Source: Williamsia sp. (GTDB lineage Bacteria > Bacteroidota > Bacteroidia > Chitinophagales > Chitinophagaceae). Taken from it: DNA of 64,000 nucleotides. The DNA lies in contig JADCRZ010000002.1 in NCBI GenBank assembly GCA_015069695.1, forward strand, positions 283,399 through 347,398, written 5' to 3'. The position numbers were made by a program, and so were the translations under genes. Below, one piece after another: positions 1 to 9,685 of the stretch (position 1 is the first letter of the stretch; each line of letters begins with the position of its first letter). The notes beneath the pieces were generated by a model. That model searched no databases. It was not told the origin of the DNA and worked only from the letters and a program-made list of their open reading frames with translations.

Positions 1-230
1 TCAGTTCCGGAACTCGCGCCCTGCGAAGAGCCCCTGGCCACAACAGATACACCGGGCATGGGCTCTCCCGCGTCGTTTCGCACCGTACCGGTCACGGTCC
101 TTGTCTGCGCCACCAGGGCTTGAACAGACAAAACCAACATGATACAAAGAAGATAAAAAAGTTTTCGAAAAGGAGGCTTGCTGGCGGGCATAGCAGGGAT
201 GGAAGGGAGAGGCGTACTCATTCTTGTCAT
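1..230 (-). CDS. SusC-like TonB-dependent receptor, N-terminal fragment cut by the window edge
   Basis: Read leftward, this frame gives a signal peptide (FRKLFYLLCIMLVLSVQALVAQ region) followed by the start of a carboxypeptidase-regulatory-like domain (TVTGTVRNDAGEPMPGVSV), the usual N-terminus of SusC/RagA outer-membrane receptors. The rest lies beyond base 1. SusC proteins import oligosaccharides or peptides across the outer membrane with a SusD lipoprotein, powered by TonB. Three in-frame ATGs are possible, at 230, 221 and 191. I took 230 because a weak -7-like box lies about 30 bases upstream; 191 would give a shorter, more ordinary signal peptide. It is divergent from the SusC at 819. 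The family is clear; substrate and start are not. Confidence 0.8.
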   Translation of the reverse strand, partial: MTRMSTPLPSIPAMPASKPPFRKLFYLLCIMLVLSVQALVAQTRTVTGTVRNDAGEPMPGVSVVARGSSQGASSGT

Positions 231-818
231 ACAGCAATTATTATAAAAATGGATAGAACAAAAGAATTCAGGCAGCAGTCTTGGCAGCTTCCGGTTAAGG
301 ACAATGGTTTGGGTGAAAATGATGCGTGACAGAGTCCTATTTTCCTTACTTTTATTCAGTCAACTATCCCTTGAACAGAAAGAGCCTGCCGGATTGGTTA
401 TTGTGCCAAGAACCACCACTTCTTTCTGCCTCATAAAGAGAAAAGACCGGTCATGCTGTATAAGGCGATCAAAATATTTTTTTAGCCGTGTAGGGATAAC
501 AGATTGTCTGATCGTATCATTCATAACCAAATGAAAGGAAACAGACCACTTGACCAACTGCTGTTGCTCTACCACGCAAGCATTAGATGCACGAAGAAGG
601 ATATAGCCAACCTGTATTTTATCGGTACCTGCGGTGAAACAGATTCTTTGGAAAAGTTCTTAAGCAGATAACAGGAATCAACAATTTAAAATGAACCAAG
701 CAAAATGACCAGTTTGTTATAGCCAGATAAGCCGGGTAAGACAGCGATTGCACATTCATCTGGCAGCGAGGATAGACTTGTAAGACTATTCTTTTTCATT
801 TATAAAACGGTATGTCGT
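231..818. other. 588-bp divergent intergenic region without a recognised gene
   Basis: This AT-richer stretch separates two divergent SusC genes and should carry both promoters. Short open frames exist on both strands (for example leftward 360-575), but none shows a domain or plausible composition. The only promoter-like sign on the left is CAAAAGAA at 259-266 (TTCTTTTG on the minus strand, one mismatch from TAnnTTTG), 29-36 bases from the 230 start. I found no convincing -7 box before 819, no palindrome resembling an operator and no RNA gene. Confidence 0.5.
259..266 (-). promoter_or_regulatory. possible -7 box for the left-edge SusC gene
   Basis: The minus strand reads TTCTTTTG, one mismatch from the Bacteroidota -7 consensus TAnnTTTG, and lies about 30 bases upstream of the ATG at 230. 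No clear -33 element was seen. The assignment rests on position and partial consensus only. Confidence 0.22.
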
Positions 819-3800
819 ATGAAACATCGTGGACGAATGTCCGGGACGCTTTCTTCGGTCCTGGTGTTCCTTCTATCTGCCTGTCAGGTTTACCATGCAG
901 CTGCGCAGCAGCCCGCCCCTATCGTAAGGGGTGTGGTGCAAAACACAAACAACGAGCCGCTTCCCGGCGTATCGGTTGTAATCAGAAACACAAAGACAAA
1001 TTTTTCCACCGGCACCGCGACCGACAGCAGCGGCATCTTCCATTTTGCCGGCATCCAGGCCGGCGGGCCCTACAGCTTCAGCTTTTCCATGGTCGGTTTT
1101 GAAAACCAAACCCTGTCGGGGTACAACCTCAAGACCGGTGCTACCCTGTCGCTGGGCATCAAACTGGTGCAGCTGGGCACCTCACTTGACCAGGTGGTGG
1201 TAGTTGGATACGGAGCCCTCAAACGAAAAGACCTGACCGGCTCGGTAGGCTCGCTGCCTGCCAGGGAAATAAAAGACCTGGCCGTGCCCCGCGTAGAGCA
1301 GGCGCTTTCAGGCAGGGTGGCAGGCGTACAGGTAAAGTTCGCCGATGGTACGCCGGGCGGTGCGCCCCAGATCCGGGTCAGGGGCATCGGCAGTATTTCA
1401 GCAGGCGTAGATCCGCTGTACGTGGTAGATGGTTTTCCGACAGACAACATTCAAACCATCAACCCCAACGACATTGAAAGCCTCGACATCCTGAAAGATG
1501 CATCGGCCACGGCCATCTACGGATCGCGCGGCTCCAACGGCGTGATCATTATCAATACCAAGCGCGGCACCACCGGCACGACCAAGATCAATTTTGATAC
1601 CTACTACGGTGTGCAGCAGGTGACGCGGCAGCCTGAATTTTTTAATGCCCGTCAACAGGCAGACTATTATTACAATTCTATCCGCAACAGGAACATGGAC
1701 CTGGGCAACAGCGTTTCAGGCGATCCTGCCACCTGGGCCATCCGCGTTCCGCAGACTGTGCTGGATGTGATATCCGGAAAAAATACCAACGATGTGAGTG
1801 CGTTGGATGCGGTGCTCAGAACAGCCCCGCAACAGAGCTACAACCTTTCTTTCAGCGGGGGCACGCCGGCCGTAAGATATGCCGTGAGTGGTGAATACCT
1901 GAACCAGGACGGTATTATCCTGAACAGCAATTTCAAACGGTATTCCATCCGCGCCAACCTGGATGCACAGATCACCAGCAAGCTGTCGGTCAGGCTGAAC
2001 TTAAATCCTTCCTTCACCAAAAACAAAAATGTGATTGCATCAGGCGGCGGCGCCGGTGCTTCCAACAGCATCATCGGTTCTGCCACGTCTGCCCAGCCTT
2101 ACTATCCCCTGTACAATCCGGATGGCAGCTACTTCATTTACCAGTCGATCGATGCTTCTACAGACCTGTATAACCCGCTTGCCCTGGCGCTGGAGAAAAA
2201 AGATATTTCTACCCGGGCGCGCATCCTCACAAATGCCAGTTTAGAGTACAAGTTCACAAACGCGCTGCGGTTCAATGTCCTGTTTGGCGCTACGCTGAAC
2301 AATGCCAAATCATCCAGCTTTATGCCCCAGCTGCCGGTATTTTTAAATGCCGCTGCAACAGGTACAGATGCTGCTTTTTCGGGGTACGACTGGCTGGCAG
2401 AATATACCCTTCATTACAACAAAACCTTTGGCAAGCACGGCATTGCGGCCCTGGCAGGGTACACGGCCCAGGAAGATGTGAACGAGCAAAATTCCATCAG
2501 CAGCAACAACTATCCCAACAACCTGATTCCTTACCTGAGTGCAGTGAGCGGCATTATTACCACGGGCACGGCTACAAAAGATGAATGGTCCATCGTTTCG
2601 CAGCTGGCAAGGATCAACTACAATTATGATGGTAAATACCTGGTTACGGCGTCTATCCGCCGCGATGGTTCCTCCCGGTTTGGCTCCAACAACAAGTATG
2701 GTGTGTTTCCATCGGCAGCCCTGGCCTGGCGGGTATCGGATGAAAGCTTTCTGCAGGGGGTGCGTATGGTGAGCGAGCTCAAGCTGCGCGCCAGCTACGG
2801 AAAAACAGGTAACAACAACATCGGTAACTATGCGCCGATCTCTACGGTCAACTATGTAAAATACACCACGGGCGGTGCGGCCATCGGCGGTTTTGTTCCG
2901 GCCGTAATTCCCAATCCTGACCTGACCTGGGAAACACAGCAACAGTTTAACGGAGGAATTGACCTGGGCTTGTTTGGCGGGCGGTTAGCCATCACCGTTG
3001 ACCATTTTGTATCCAGGAACAAAGACCTGCTGCTCAATGTAAACATTCCTACTTCAACCGGTTTTAGCACAGCACTCAAAAACATCGGTGAAGTAAAAAA
3101 CAACGGTTGGGAGTTTGTGGTAAGTTCTACCAATATCAGCACAAAGAATTTCCGCTGGACAACCGACTTTAATATCTCTACTTACAAAAACAAAGTGGTG
3201 CGGCTGGGCCCGTCGGGGGATGATATTATTGTGGGCAACAACATCACCCGGGTGGGAGAGCCCATCGGTATGTTTTACGGATATATCACAGACGGTATCT
3301 TTAAAAACGCTGCCGAGCTGGCTGCGGGTCCCATCTACAACAAAGGTCTCTCAGACGAAACCAAGGCGGGCGATATCCGGTTCAAAGATGTAAGCGGTCC
3401 CAATGGCAAGCCGGACGGCATCATCACCAATGCCGATCTCGCCATCATGGGCAGTCCTTACCCTGATTTTTATTATGGCATGACCAACCGCGTTTCTTAC
3501 AAAAGCATCAGCCTGAGCTTTAACATAGCCGGCTCGCACGGCGCACAGATCTACAACAATGGCATGATGATCTACCGCCTGATCCGCTCGCGCAGCCGGA
3601 CCCTTACCACCGAGCTCAACTACTGGAAATCGGAAGCTGACCCCGGTGACGGAAAAACGGTGCGGCCTGATGATGTGCCCAGAGGCGGGCTCCGGCTGCC
3701 CAGCACACGCTATATCGACAACGGGTCTTACCTGCGCGTGAACAACATCACCCTGGGTTATGCGATGCCGGAGCCCATCACCCGTTTATTCAAGCTCAAC

Positions 3801-3965
3801 GGACTGCGGATCTATGTGAGCGCTAACAACGCTTTCATCCTTACAAAAAATCTTTCTTTCAACCCGGATGTGAGCAACAGCGGCAACGCGCTTACACCTG
3901 GTATCGACAACAACAATTATCCCCTCCCCAGAAATGTTGTGGTGGGCCTTAACCTCTCACTCTGA
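819..3965 (+). CDS. SusC/RagA family TonB-linked outer-membrane receptor
   Basis: A 1048-residue protein with the full SusC plan: signal peptide ending near AAAQQ (about residue 30), a carboxypeptidase-regulatory-like domain (about 35-115), a plug domain with VVVGYGALKRKDLTG and LYVVDGFP, the ILKDASATAIYGSRGSNGVI signature, then a beta-barrel ending in an aromatic/hydrophobic beta-signal (VVVGLNLSL). It should form the TonB-powered pore of a nutrient importer. The SusD partner starts 20 bases downstream. A second ATG six codons in (837) is a possible start. The substrate cannot be read from the sequence; downstream genes suggest an acidic or glycerate-yielding glycan. Confidence 0.93.
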   Translation: MKHRGRMSGTLSSVLVFLLSACQVYHAAAQQPAPIVRGVVQNTNNEPLPGVSVVIRNTKTNFSTGTATDSSGIFHFAGIQAGGPYSFSFSMVGFENQTLSGYNLKTGATLSLGIKLVQLGTSLDQVVVVGYGALKRKDLTGSVGSLPAREIKDLAVPRVEQALSGRVAGVQVKFADGTPGGAPQIRVRGIGSISAGVDPLYVVDGFPTDNIQTINPNDIESLDILKDASATAIYGSRGSNGVIIINTKRGTTGTTKINFDTYYGVQQVTRQPEFFNARQQADYYYNSIRNRNMDLGNSVSGDPATWAIRVPQTVLDVISGKNTNDVSALDAVLRTAPQQSYNLSFSGGTPAVRYAVSGEYLNQDGIILNSNFKRYSIRANLDAQITSKLSVRLNLNPSFTKNKNVIASGGGAGASNSIIGSATSAQPYYPLYNPDGSYFIYQSIDASTDLYNPLALALEKKDISTRARILTNASLEYKFTNALRFNVLFGATLNNAKSSSFMPQLPVFLNAAATGTDAAFSGYDWLAEYTLHYNKTFGKHGIAALAGYTAQEDVNEQNSISSNNYPNNLIPYLSAVSGIITTGTATKDEWSIVSQLARINYNYDGKYLVTASIRRDGSSRFGSNNKYGVFPSAALAWRVSDESFLQGVRMVSELKLRASYGKTGNNNIGNYAPISTVNYVKYTTGGAAIGGFVPAVIPNPDLTWETQQQFNGGIDLGLFGGRLAITVDHFVSRNKDLLLNVNIPTSTGFSTALKNIGEVKNNGWEFVVSSTNISTKNFRWTTDFNISTYKNKVVRLGPSGDDIIVGNNITRVGEPIGMFYGYITDGIFKNAAELAAGPIYNKGLSDETKAGDIRFKDVSGPNGKPDGIITNADLAIMGSPYPDFYYGMTNRVSYKSISLSFNIAGSHGAQIYNNGMMIYRLIRSRSRTLTTELNYWKSEADPGDGKTVRPDDVPRGGLRLPSTRYIDNGSYLRVNNITLGYAMPEPITRLFKLNGLRIYVSANNAFILTKNLSFNPDVSNSGNALTPGIDNNNYPLPRNVVVGLNLSL

Positions 3966-3985
3966 TATAAAACCAGCTTAGTCAT

Positions 3986-5443
3986 ATGAAAAAAAACATT
4001 TCTATTTTGCTGCTGGCTGCCGGATGGCTGCTCTCCTCCTGCAGTAAAAGCTTTATCGAGCGCCCGCCGGCTTCTTCCGCCACCGTGGATGTACTGTATA
4101 AAACAGACAAAGATTTTCAGGACGCCATCATCGGCACTTACCAGGCCCTGCGCAATCAATACAATGTCATGTACCAGTTTGGCGACCTGCGCGGCGATGA
4201 TGCTTTTATCCAGGTCTCTAACCAGCCCAGCCTGACAGGTGTCGATCTTTTTTCTATCAACAGCAGCGATGCGCTCCTGAACAGCACCTGGGCCAATTAT
4301 TATATCGTGATCAACCTGGCCAACAACATCATTGCCAAGGTTGCTGATGCAGATGCAAATGTGGTAAAGAACAAGGACCGTTACCTGGGTGAAGCAAAAT
4401 TCCTCCGTGCCATTGCCTACTTCGACCTGGTAAGAATTTTCGGCGATGTGCAGATGATCACCAAGCCACCGACCTCTGAAGAAGCAAGTGCGGCACCCCG
4501 CACGCCCGTAGCTGCCATCTACAGTGAGATCATCATCAAAGACCTGCTGGAGGCCGGTGCCAAGCTTGCACAAACCTACACGGGCACCGAAGTGGGGCGG
4601 GCCACCAAAGGCGCAGCCAAAGCCATGCTGGGAAAGGTATACCTGACTATAAAAGATTACACAAAAGCAGAAGCCGTACTGGCCGAGCTAACCGCATCGC
4701 CCTATACCTATGCGCTGCTGCCCAACTTCAACGACTTATTCGATTATTCAAAGAATGAACACCACAGCGAATACATTTTCGATATTGAATATGAAGAAGG
4801 GCTGGGCGGATTGGGCAGTCCGTGGACCAATGCATTTATGCCCAATGTAACAAACCTGCTCAACTACTATGGCATCAAGGGCGGATTCGGTGAGTCAATG
4901 TCGCCCACCAGGCAATTCTCTGATCAATGGCGCGCAGGCGATAAACGAAAAGACATCAGTGTGCAATGCTGCGGTTCGTGGAAGAATCCAACTACCGGAG
5001 CTGTAACCGTGTTTAACTCCACCACCGCGCAATCGTTCACCATGAAATACATCACGCCGGTTGCCACGCAAAACGACAGCAAGGCCAACTGGAAGGTGGT
5101 ACGCTATGCGGATGTGCTGCTGATGTACGCAGAAGCCCTGAACGAAAACGGCAAAACCACGACCGCGCTCACGCCCTTGAACCAGGTGCGTACAAGGGCC
5201 GGTTTAACCACCCTGTCAGGGCTCTCGCAAACCAATGCCCGCGACAGCATCCTGCAGGAGCGCCGTTTTGAGCTATGCTTCGAAGGCCACCGCTGGTTCG
5301 ATCTGGTTCGCACCGGCCGGGCCCTCGCCGCCTGCGCCCCCTTCGGCATGAAGGACTACATGACCGTATTCCCCGTGCCGCTGTCACAAGTAAGAGTTAT
5401 CAATAACAACACCGTGTTCCCGCAGAATACGGGGTATAATTAA
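3986..5443 (+). CDS. SusD/RagB family surface glycan-binding lipoprotein
   Basis: A 485-residue lipoprotein. The N-terminus MKKNISILLLAAGWLLSSC ends in a lipobox with Cys19 as the lipidation site. The body has SusD features: an N-terminal SusD-like region with TPR-type helices (AKFLRAIAYFDLVRIFGDV, AKAMLGKVYLTIKDYTKAE) and the C-terminal RagB/SusD segment with the YADVLLMYAEALNENG and ERRFELCFEGHRWFDLVR signatures. SusD proteins cap the SusC barrel at the cell surface and capture the ligand. It pairs with the SusC gene just upstream and was probably made on the same transcript. The 241 bases after its stop are mainly a palindromic repeat. Confidence 0.93.
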   Translation: MKKNISILLLAAGWLLSSCSKSFIERPPASSATVDVLYKTDKDFQDAIIGTYQALRNQYNVMYQFGDLRGDDAFIQVSNQPSLTGVDLFSINSSDALLNSTWANYYIVINLANNIIAKVADADANVVKNKDRYLGEAKFLRAIAYFDLVRIFGDVQMITKPPTSEEASAAPRTPVAAIYSEIIIKDLLEAGAKLAQTYTGTEVGRATKGAAKAMLGKVYLTIKDYTKAEAVLAELTASPYTYALLPNFNDLFDYSKNEHHSEYIFDIEYEEGLGGLGSPWTNAFMPNVTNLLNYYGIKGGFGESMSPTRQFSDQWRAGDKRKDISVQCCGSWKNPTTGAVTVFNSTTAQSFTMKYITPVATQNDSKANWKVVRYADVLLMYAEALNENGKTTTALTPLNQVRTRAGLTTLSGLSQTNARDSILQERRFELCFEGHRWFDLVRTGRALAACAPFGMKDYMTVFPVPLSQVRVINNNTVFPQNTGYN

Positions 5444-5446
5444 ATA

Positions 5447-5676
5447 TGTCTGAACCATGATTGTCTTGAACCAGGATTACACGGATTAAAGGCTTACCAG
5501 GATTGCAGCTTGAGAGTGAATTATCTTGAAGTTGATCGAAACGTATGTTGAAGGATCAATCTTTATGTATGAGTATCAATTATTGTTCAGATGATCCACT
5601 ATCGAACACTAATCCTGTAATCCTTTAATCCGTGTAATCCTGGTTCAAGACAAAAAATCAAGGTTCAGACAAAAAA
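5447..5676. repeat. Palindromic intergenic repeat, TGTCTGAACC family, nested copy A
   Basis: The inner element runs 5462-5652. Its 31-base arms, 5462-5492 and 5622-5652, are perfect reverse complements (arm begins TGTCTTGAACCAGG). It sits inside a second pair of ends: TGTCTGAACCATGATT at 5447-5462 and AATCAAGGTTCAGACA at about 5655-5670. The centre shares AGTTGATCG with the copies at 15.0 and 53.0 kb. It fills the gap between susD and the next gene, so it could fold in the transcript and affect downstream expression. It has no open frame and no obvious target duplication. It may be a REP-like or MITE-like non-autonomous element. Confidence 0.85.
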
Positions 5677-5684
5677 TCAACTCT

Positions 5685-7853
5685 ATGCACAGAAGACAAT
5701 TCATAAAAAACACGGGCTTCGTCAGCGGCGGGCTCGCACTTACCGGAACTGCCGTGCTGGCGGAAACAGCGCGCTTGGCGGCCGATGATGCGCCCTGGTT
5801 TGGCAAGGCTATGCGGTGGGCACAGCTGGCTTTTGTGGAAACAGACCCCGGCAGCTACGATCCTGATTTCTGGCTGGATTATTTTAAGAAAATCCATGCC
5901 GACGGGGCTCTGCTGAGCGCCGGTGGTATCGTGGCATTTTACCCGACCGATATTCCGCTCCACCACCGCAGCGACAAGCTGGGCAATCTCAATCCGCTGA
6001 AATACCTGGTAGACGGGTGCCGGAAAATGAACATGTCTATCTGCCTGCGCACTGACCCGCATGCGGCGCGGCAGAATGTGTATGATGCGCACCCGGACTG
6101 GATTTCCGTAACTGCAGATGGCGCCAAGCGCCGCCACTGGGCCAATCCTGAACTATGGGTGACCTGTGCTTACGGCCCTTATAATTTTGACTTTATGACC
6201 AGTGTGAACCGGGAGATCATGGATCGCTTTTCTCCGGATGGCATTTTCTCGAATCGCTGGAGCGGTCATGGCGTGTGCTACTGCGAACATTGCATAAAGA
6301 ATTTTAAAACGTACTCAGGCCTTGATCTGCCAAAGGATACCGACCGGCTCAATCCAACCTATATCAAATGGACCGACTGGCGCATGGAAAGGCTCAAGGA
6401 GCTGTGGTTTTTGTGGGACGGTGAAATCCGCAAGCAGCGGGCCGCTTCCCGCTTTATCCCCAACGGCTTTCCCGACAAGGTGCTGACCGGACAAAAATCT
6501 GATTTCTTTTTTGCCGACCAGCAGGCCAGAAGCGGGCCCATTCCGCCCTGGGCCAATGCACGGGGTGCAAAGGAAACACGCGCTACGCTGGGCATGAAGC
6601 CGCAGGTCGGCATTTTCAGCGTAGGCATCGAAGATGAGAACCGGTGGAAAGATTCCGTACAGGAAGAAGCAGAGATACGGATATGGGTAGCCGAAGGCGT
6701 TGCCAACGGCTTGCTTCCCTGCTTTGTAAAATTCGGCGCCGTGTTATATGACAAGCGCTGGGTCGATACCGTAAGCGGGATCTACCAGCGCTACTACAAG
6801 GCCGAAAAATACCTGCGCAATACAGCCAATTTAGCCCGCATCGGCATGGTATACTCTGAACAAACCGATCGCAAGTACGGCGGCAAGCCCTGGCAGGAGC
6901 GGGCGCGTGATCATTCCAGCGGTATGTATCATGCCCTGGTAGAAGCCCGCATGCCTTTTGAAATGGTGAACGACCGCCTGCTGGATGCCACCAGCCTTCA
7001 GCCATATAAGCTGTTGGTATTGCCCAATATCGCGGCGCTGTCTGACCAGCAATGCAACCAGCTCCGCAGCTTTGTGGACGGCGGCGGCAGCCTGCTCGCC
7101 ACATTTGAAACATCGCTGTACAACGAAGAAGGGGTGCAGCGGGCCGATTTTGGCCTGGCAGATTTGTTTGGCGTTTCCTTCAACAAAAAGATAGCCGGCC
7201 CTATGAAGAACAGCTATCTCAAACTAAAAGCCGATCCGGGTACCAAAGCATTTCACCCCGTGTTGAAAGGAATGGAAAACGCTTACCGCATCATCAATAC
7301 CCTGTACCAGGTTGATGTGAAGCCGCAGGCCAATTTTCCCAGTCCCATCACGCTCATTCCTACTTACCCTGATCTGCCGATGGAAGACGTCTATCCTCGC
7401 GTGGCAGATACGGATACACGCGGCATTTATGTGCGCGAGGCAGGCAAGGGCCGGGTGGTGTATATACCCGGCGACCTGGACAGGTCTTTCTGGCAAATCA
7501 TGAATGGGGACCATGGAAAGCTTTTGAGCAACGCCATCGGCTGGGCCCTGAACGAAGAGCCCCTGGTATCCGTAGAAGGACCTGGCGTGATTGACGTAAC
7601 CGTATGGCAGCAAAAAGAATCCATGACGGTGCACCTGGTAAACCTCACCAACCCCATGATGATGAAAGGGCCTTTCCGCGAGCTGATACCCGTGCGTGCA
7701 AAACTGCGCATACGGGTGCCCGGGAACAAAAAGGTAAAGGCAGCCAAATTACTGGCCGCCAACCAGCCCTTGCGTTTTGATATGGGCAAACAATCGTTGC
7801 TATTCGATATTCCTGAAATAAGCGATCATGAGATCGTAGCGCTGGACTTTTAA
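5685..7853 (+). CDS. GH42-like hypothetical glycosyl hydrolase (GHL6 type), Tat-exported
   Basis: A 722-residue protein starting with a twin-arginine-type leader (MHRRQFIKNTG, RR at 3-4), so probably exported folded. An (alpha/beta)8-like domain follows, with GGIVAFYPTDIP near 80-91, a conserved SPDGIFSNRW at 183-192 and a Cys cluster CYCEHC at 198-203. Next is a glutamine-amidotransferase-like region typical of the GH42 trimerisation domain (YKLLVLPNIAALSDQQ, then FVDGGGSLLAT), and a C-terminal beta-rich domain. I place it with the GHL6/GH42-like proteins, whose reactions are mostly unknown. It is a paralogue of the product at 11673-13808, sharing the same motif order. The substrate and catalytic acids are not assigned. 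Confidence 0.72.
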   Translation: MHRRQFIKNTGFVSGGLALTGTAVLAETARLAADDAPWFGKAMRWAQLAFVETDPGSYDPDFWLDYFKKIHADGALLSAGGIVAFYPTDIPLHHRSDKLGNLNPLKYLVDGCRKMNMSICLRTDPHAARQNVYDAHPDWISVTADGAKRRHWANPELWVTCAYGPYNFDFMTSVNREIMDRFSPDGIFSNRWSGHGVCYCEHCIKNFKTYSGLDLPKDTDRLNPTYIKWTDWRMERLKELWFLWDGEIRKQRAASRFIPNGFPDKVLTGQKSDFFFADQQARSGPIPPWANARGAKETRATLGMKPQVGIFSVGIEDENRWKDSVQEEAEIRIWVAEGVANGLLPCFVKFGAVLYDKRWVDTVSGIYQRYYKAEKYLRNTANLARIGMVYSEQTDRKYGGKPWQERARDHSSGMYHALVEARMPFEMVNDRLLDATSLQPYKLLVLPNIAALSDQQCNQLRSFVDGGGSLLATFETSLYNEEGVQRADFGLADLFGVSFNKKIAGPMKNSYLKLKADPGTKAFHPVLKGMENAYRIINTLYQVDVKPQANFPSPITLIPTYPDLPMEDVYPRVADTDTRGIYVREAGKGRVVYIPGDLDRSFWQIMNGDHGKLLSNAIGWALNEEPLVSVEGPGVIDVTVWQQKESMTVHLVNLTNPMMMKGPFRELIPVRAKLRIRVPGNKKVKAAKLLAANQPLRFDMGKQSLLFDIPEISDHEIVALDF

Positions 7854-7904
7854 CAACAGATAATTCACAATCGCCAACAGGCTGTAAAAGCAAAAAATGA
7901 TACT

Positions 7905-9680
7905 ATGAACTGGACACAAGTCATCGATCCGTTAAAGAATGCGACCCTGTCGGCCATCGTGGCCGTACTGCCGATCTTATTTATTTTCTGGGCCCTGATC
8001 ATAAAAAAGATGAAAGGCTACCAGGCCAGTTTACTGGCCGTGCTGATTGCCATCCTTATTGCCATCTTTGTATATGGCATGCCGGTTCAGCTGGCGCTTC
8101 TTTCCACCGCCAATGGCGCCCTGTATGGATTGTTCCCTATCTGCTGGATTGTAGTAGCGGCTGTTTTTCTGTTTAACATCACCGTGAAGAGCGGCCAGTT
8201 TGAGATCATCAAGCACTTTATGGCTTCCATCACTTCCGACAGGCGTTTGCAGGCCCTGCTCATTGCTTTTTCTTTTGGCTCTTTCCTGGAAGGCACGGCC
8301 GGCTTTGGCGCACCGGTGGCCATCACGGCTGCCATGCTGGTCGGACTGGGCTTTAACCCCCTGTATGCAGCTGGCATTTGTTTGATCGCCAACACGGCGC
8401 CCGTGGCATTCGGGGCCATTGGTATTCCGATTACAGTGGCATCGCAGGTGACCCAGGTGCCGGAGATGGCTATTTCGCAGATGGTAGGAAGAACCCTGCC
8501 GATCTTGTCGATCATCCTGCCATTTTACCTGGTTGTACTCATGGCCGGTTTTAAGAAGGCAGTAGATGTACTGCCGGCGATCCTGGTGTCGGGCGTTTCT
8601 TTCGCCCTGCTGCAGTGGTTCTCGTCCAACTTTATCGGGCCCTCTCTCCCTGATGTGATTGCAGGGATCGGCTCCATTATTTGCCTGGTCATTTTTCTCA
8701 AGTTCTGGAAAGTAAAACAGGTCTGGCATTTTCCCCATGAGCCGGCTCCTACCATAAATACAACGGTCCATTACTCTTCCGGACAGATCGTGCGGGCATG
8801 GTCGCCTTTTATTGTGCTTACGGTGATGGTAATTGCATGGGGTTTGCAACCGATCAAAGCCTTGTTTAATGATCTGGTAAAAACAGAGTTTGCATTCCCC
8901 GGCCTGCACAATGCCATTATCGACAAGGCAGGAAAGCCATTGGGGCATATTTTCAAGTTCAACTATTTGGCAGCTTCCGGAACAGCTATTTTTCTTTCTG
9001 CGCTCCTGTCTATTCCCCTCTCCGGTTTGAAGCTGACAGATGCCATCCAGCTGTTTGGTAAAACCCTGCGGCAGCTCCTGTTCCCGATCATCACCATTGC
9101 CTCGGTGCTTGGGTTTGCGTACATACTCAACGACTCGGGGATCACGATCACCATTGCAGAAGCACTGGCAAAAACAGGTTTCCTGTTTCCGTTCTTTGCA
9201 CCCGTGCTGGGCTGGCTGGGTGTTTTTATCACCGGCTCAGATACTTCTGCCAATGCCTTGTTCGGCAAGCTGCAAGCCACTACTGCTACTTCTATCGGTG
9301 TTGATCCGGTGATCACCGTAGCAGCCAACGTATCGGGTGGGGTAGTGGGTAAGATGATCTCGCCACAATCCATTGCTGTTGCAGCCGCTGCCGGCCACCT
9401 CGTGGGCGAAGAGTCAAAACTGTTCAGGTTTACAGTGAAGCATAGCTTTATCATGCTCTTGTTTATCTGTTGCATCGTGTTTGCACAGGCTTATGCATTC
9501 AAATGGCTGATCCCCCGTTATAACATGCTTGCTGCCGGAACGGCAGCCGCTATTGCTGATTTATCAAAAGGGCGCGCTTATCTTTTTGTGCTGGCCTCCG
9601 TGCTGATCGCATTTGCTGTACTCATCTTTTTGCTCAACAGAAAAAAAGATTCTCCCATTCCCTACACTGCAACAAAATAA
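7905..9680 (+). CDS. L-lactate permease (LctP/LldP) family hydroxyacid transporter
   Basis: A 591-residue, very hydrophobic inner-membrane protein with about 14 predicted helices. Family signatures include GSFLEGTAGFGAPVAITAAM (the usual EG.AGFGAPVA loop), NTAPVAFGAIGIPI, ITGSDTSANALFGKLQ and NVSGGVVGKMISPQSIAVA. Characterised members import lactate, glycolate and related 2-hydroxy acids with protons. Encoded between a glycosidase-like gene and hydroxypyruvate/glycerate enzymes, it probably imports a small hydroxy acid released outside, such as glycerate or hydroxypyruvate, rather than lactate; that specificity is inference from context. The next gene starts 5 bases after its stop, so they should be translated together. 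Confidence 0.9.
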   Translation: MNWTQVIDPLKNATLSAIVAVLPILFIFWALIIKKMKGYQASLLAVLIAILIAIFVYGMPVQLALLSTANGALYGLFPICWIVVAAVFLFNITVKSGQFEIIKHFMASITSDRRLQALLIAFSFGSFLEGTAGFGAPVAITAAMLVGLGFNPLYAAGICLIANTAPVAFGAIGIPITVASQVTQVPEMAISQMVGRTLPILSIILPFYLVVLMAGFKKAVDVLPAILVSGVSFALLQWFSSNFIGPSLPDVIAGIGSIICLVIFLKFWKVKQVWHFPHEPAPTINTTVHYSSGQIVRAWSPFIVLTVMVIAWGLQPIKALFNDLVKTEFAFPGLHNAIIDKAGKPLGHIFKFNYLAASGTAIFLSALLSIPLSGLKLTDAIQLFGKTLRQLLFPIITIASVLGFAYILNDSGITITIAEALAKTGFLFPFFAPVLGWLGVFITGSDTSANALFGKLQATTATSIGVDPVITVAANVSGGVVGKMISPQSIAVAAAAGHLVGEESKLFRFTVKHSFIMLLFICCIVFAQAYAFKWLIPRYNMLAAGTAAAIADLSKGRAYLFVLASVLIAFAVLIFLLNRKKDSPIPYTATK

Positions 9681-9685
9681 ATCCC

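Noticed and set aside
360..575. Possible 71-residue gene in the left intergenic region
   Set aside because: No family motif, no promoter, and composition close to that of the AT-rich spacer.
2343..2942. 199-residue leftward open frame inside SusC
   Set aside because: Shadow of the SusC barrel frame; no promoter or domain support.
8031..8948. 305-residue leftward open frame
   Set aside because: Antisense to the lactate-permease-family gene; very rich in His/Arg/Gln as expected for the complement of a membrane-protein gene.
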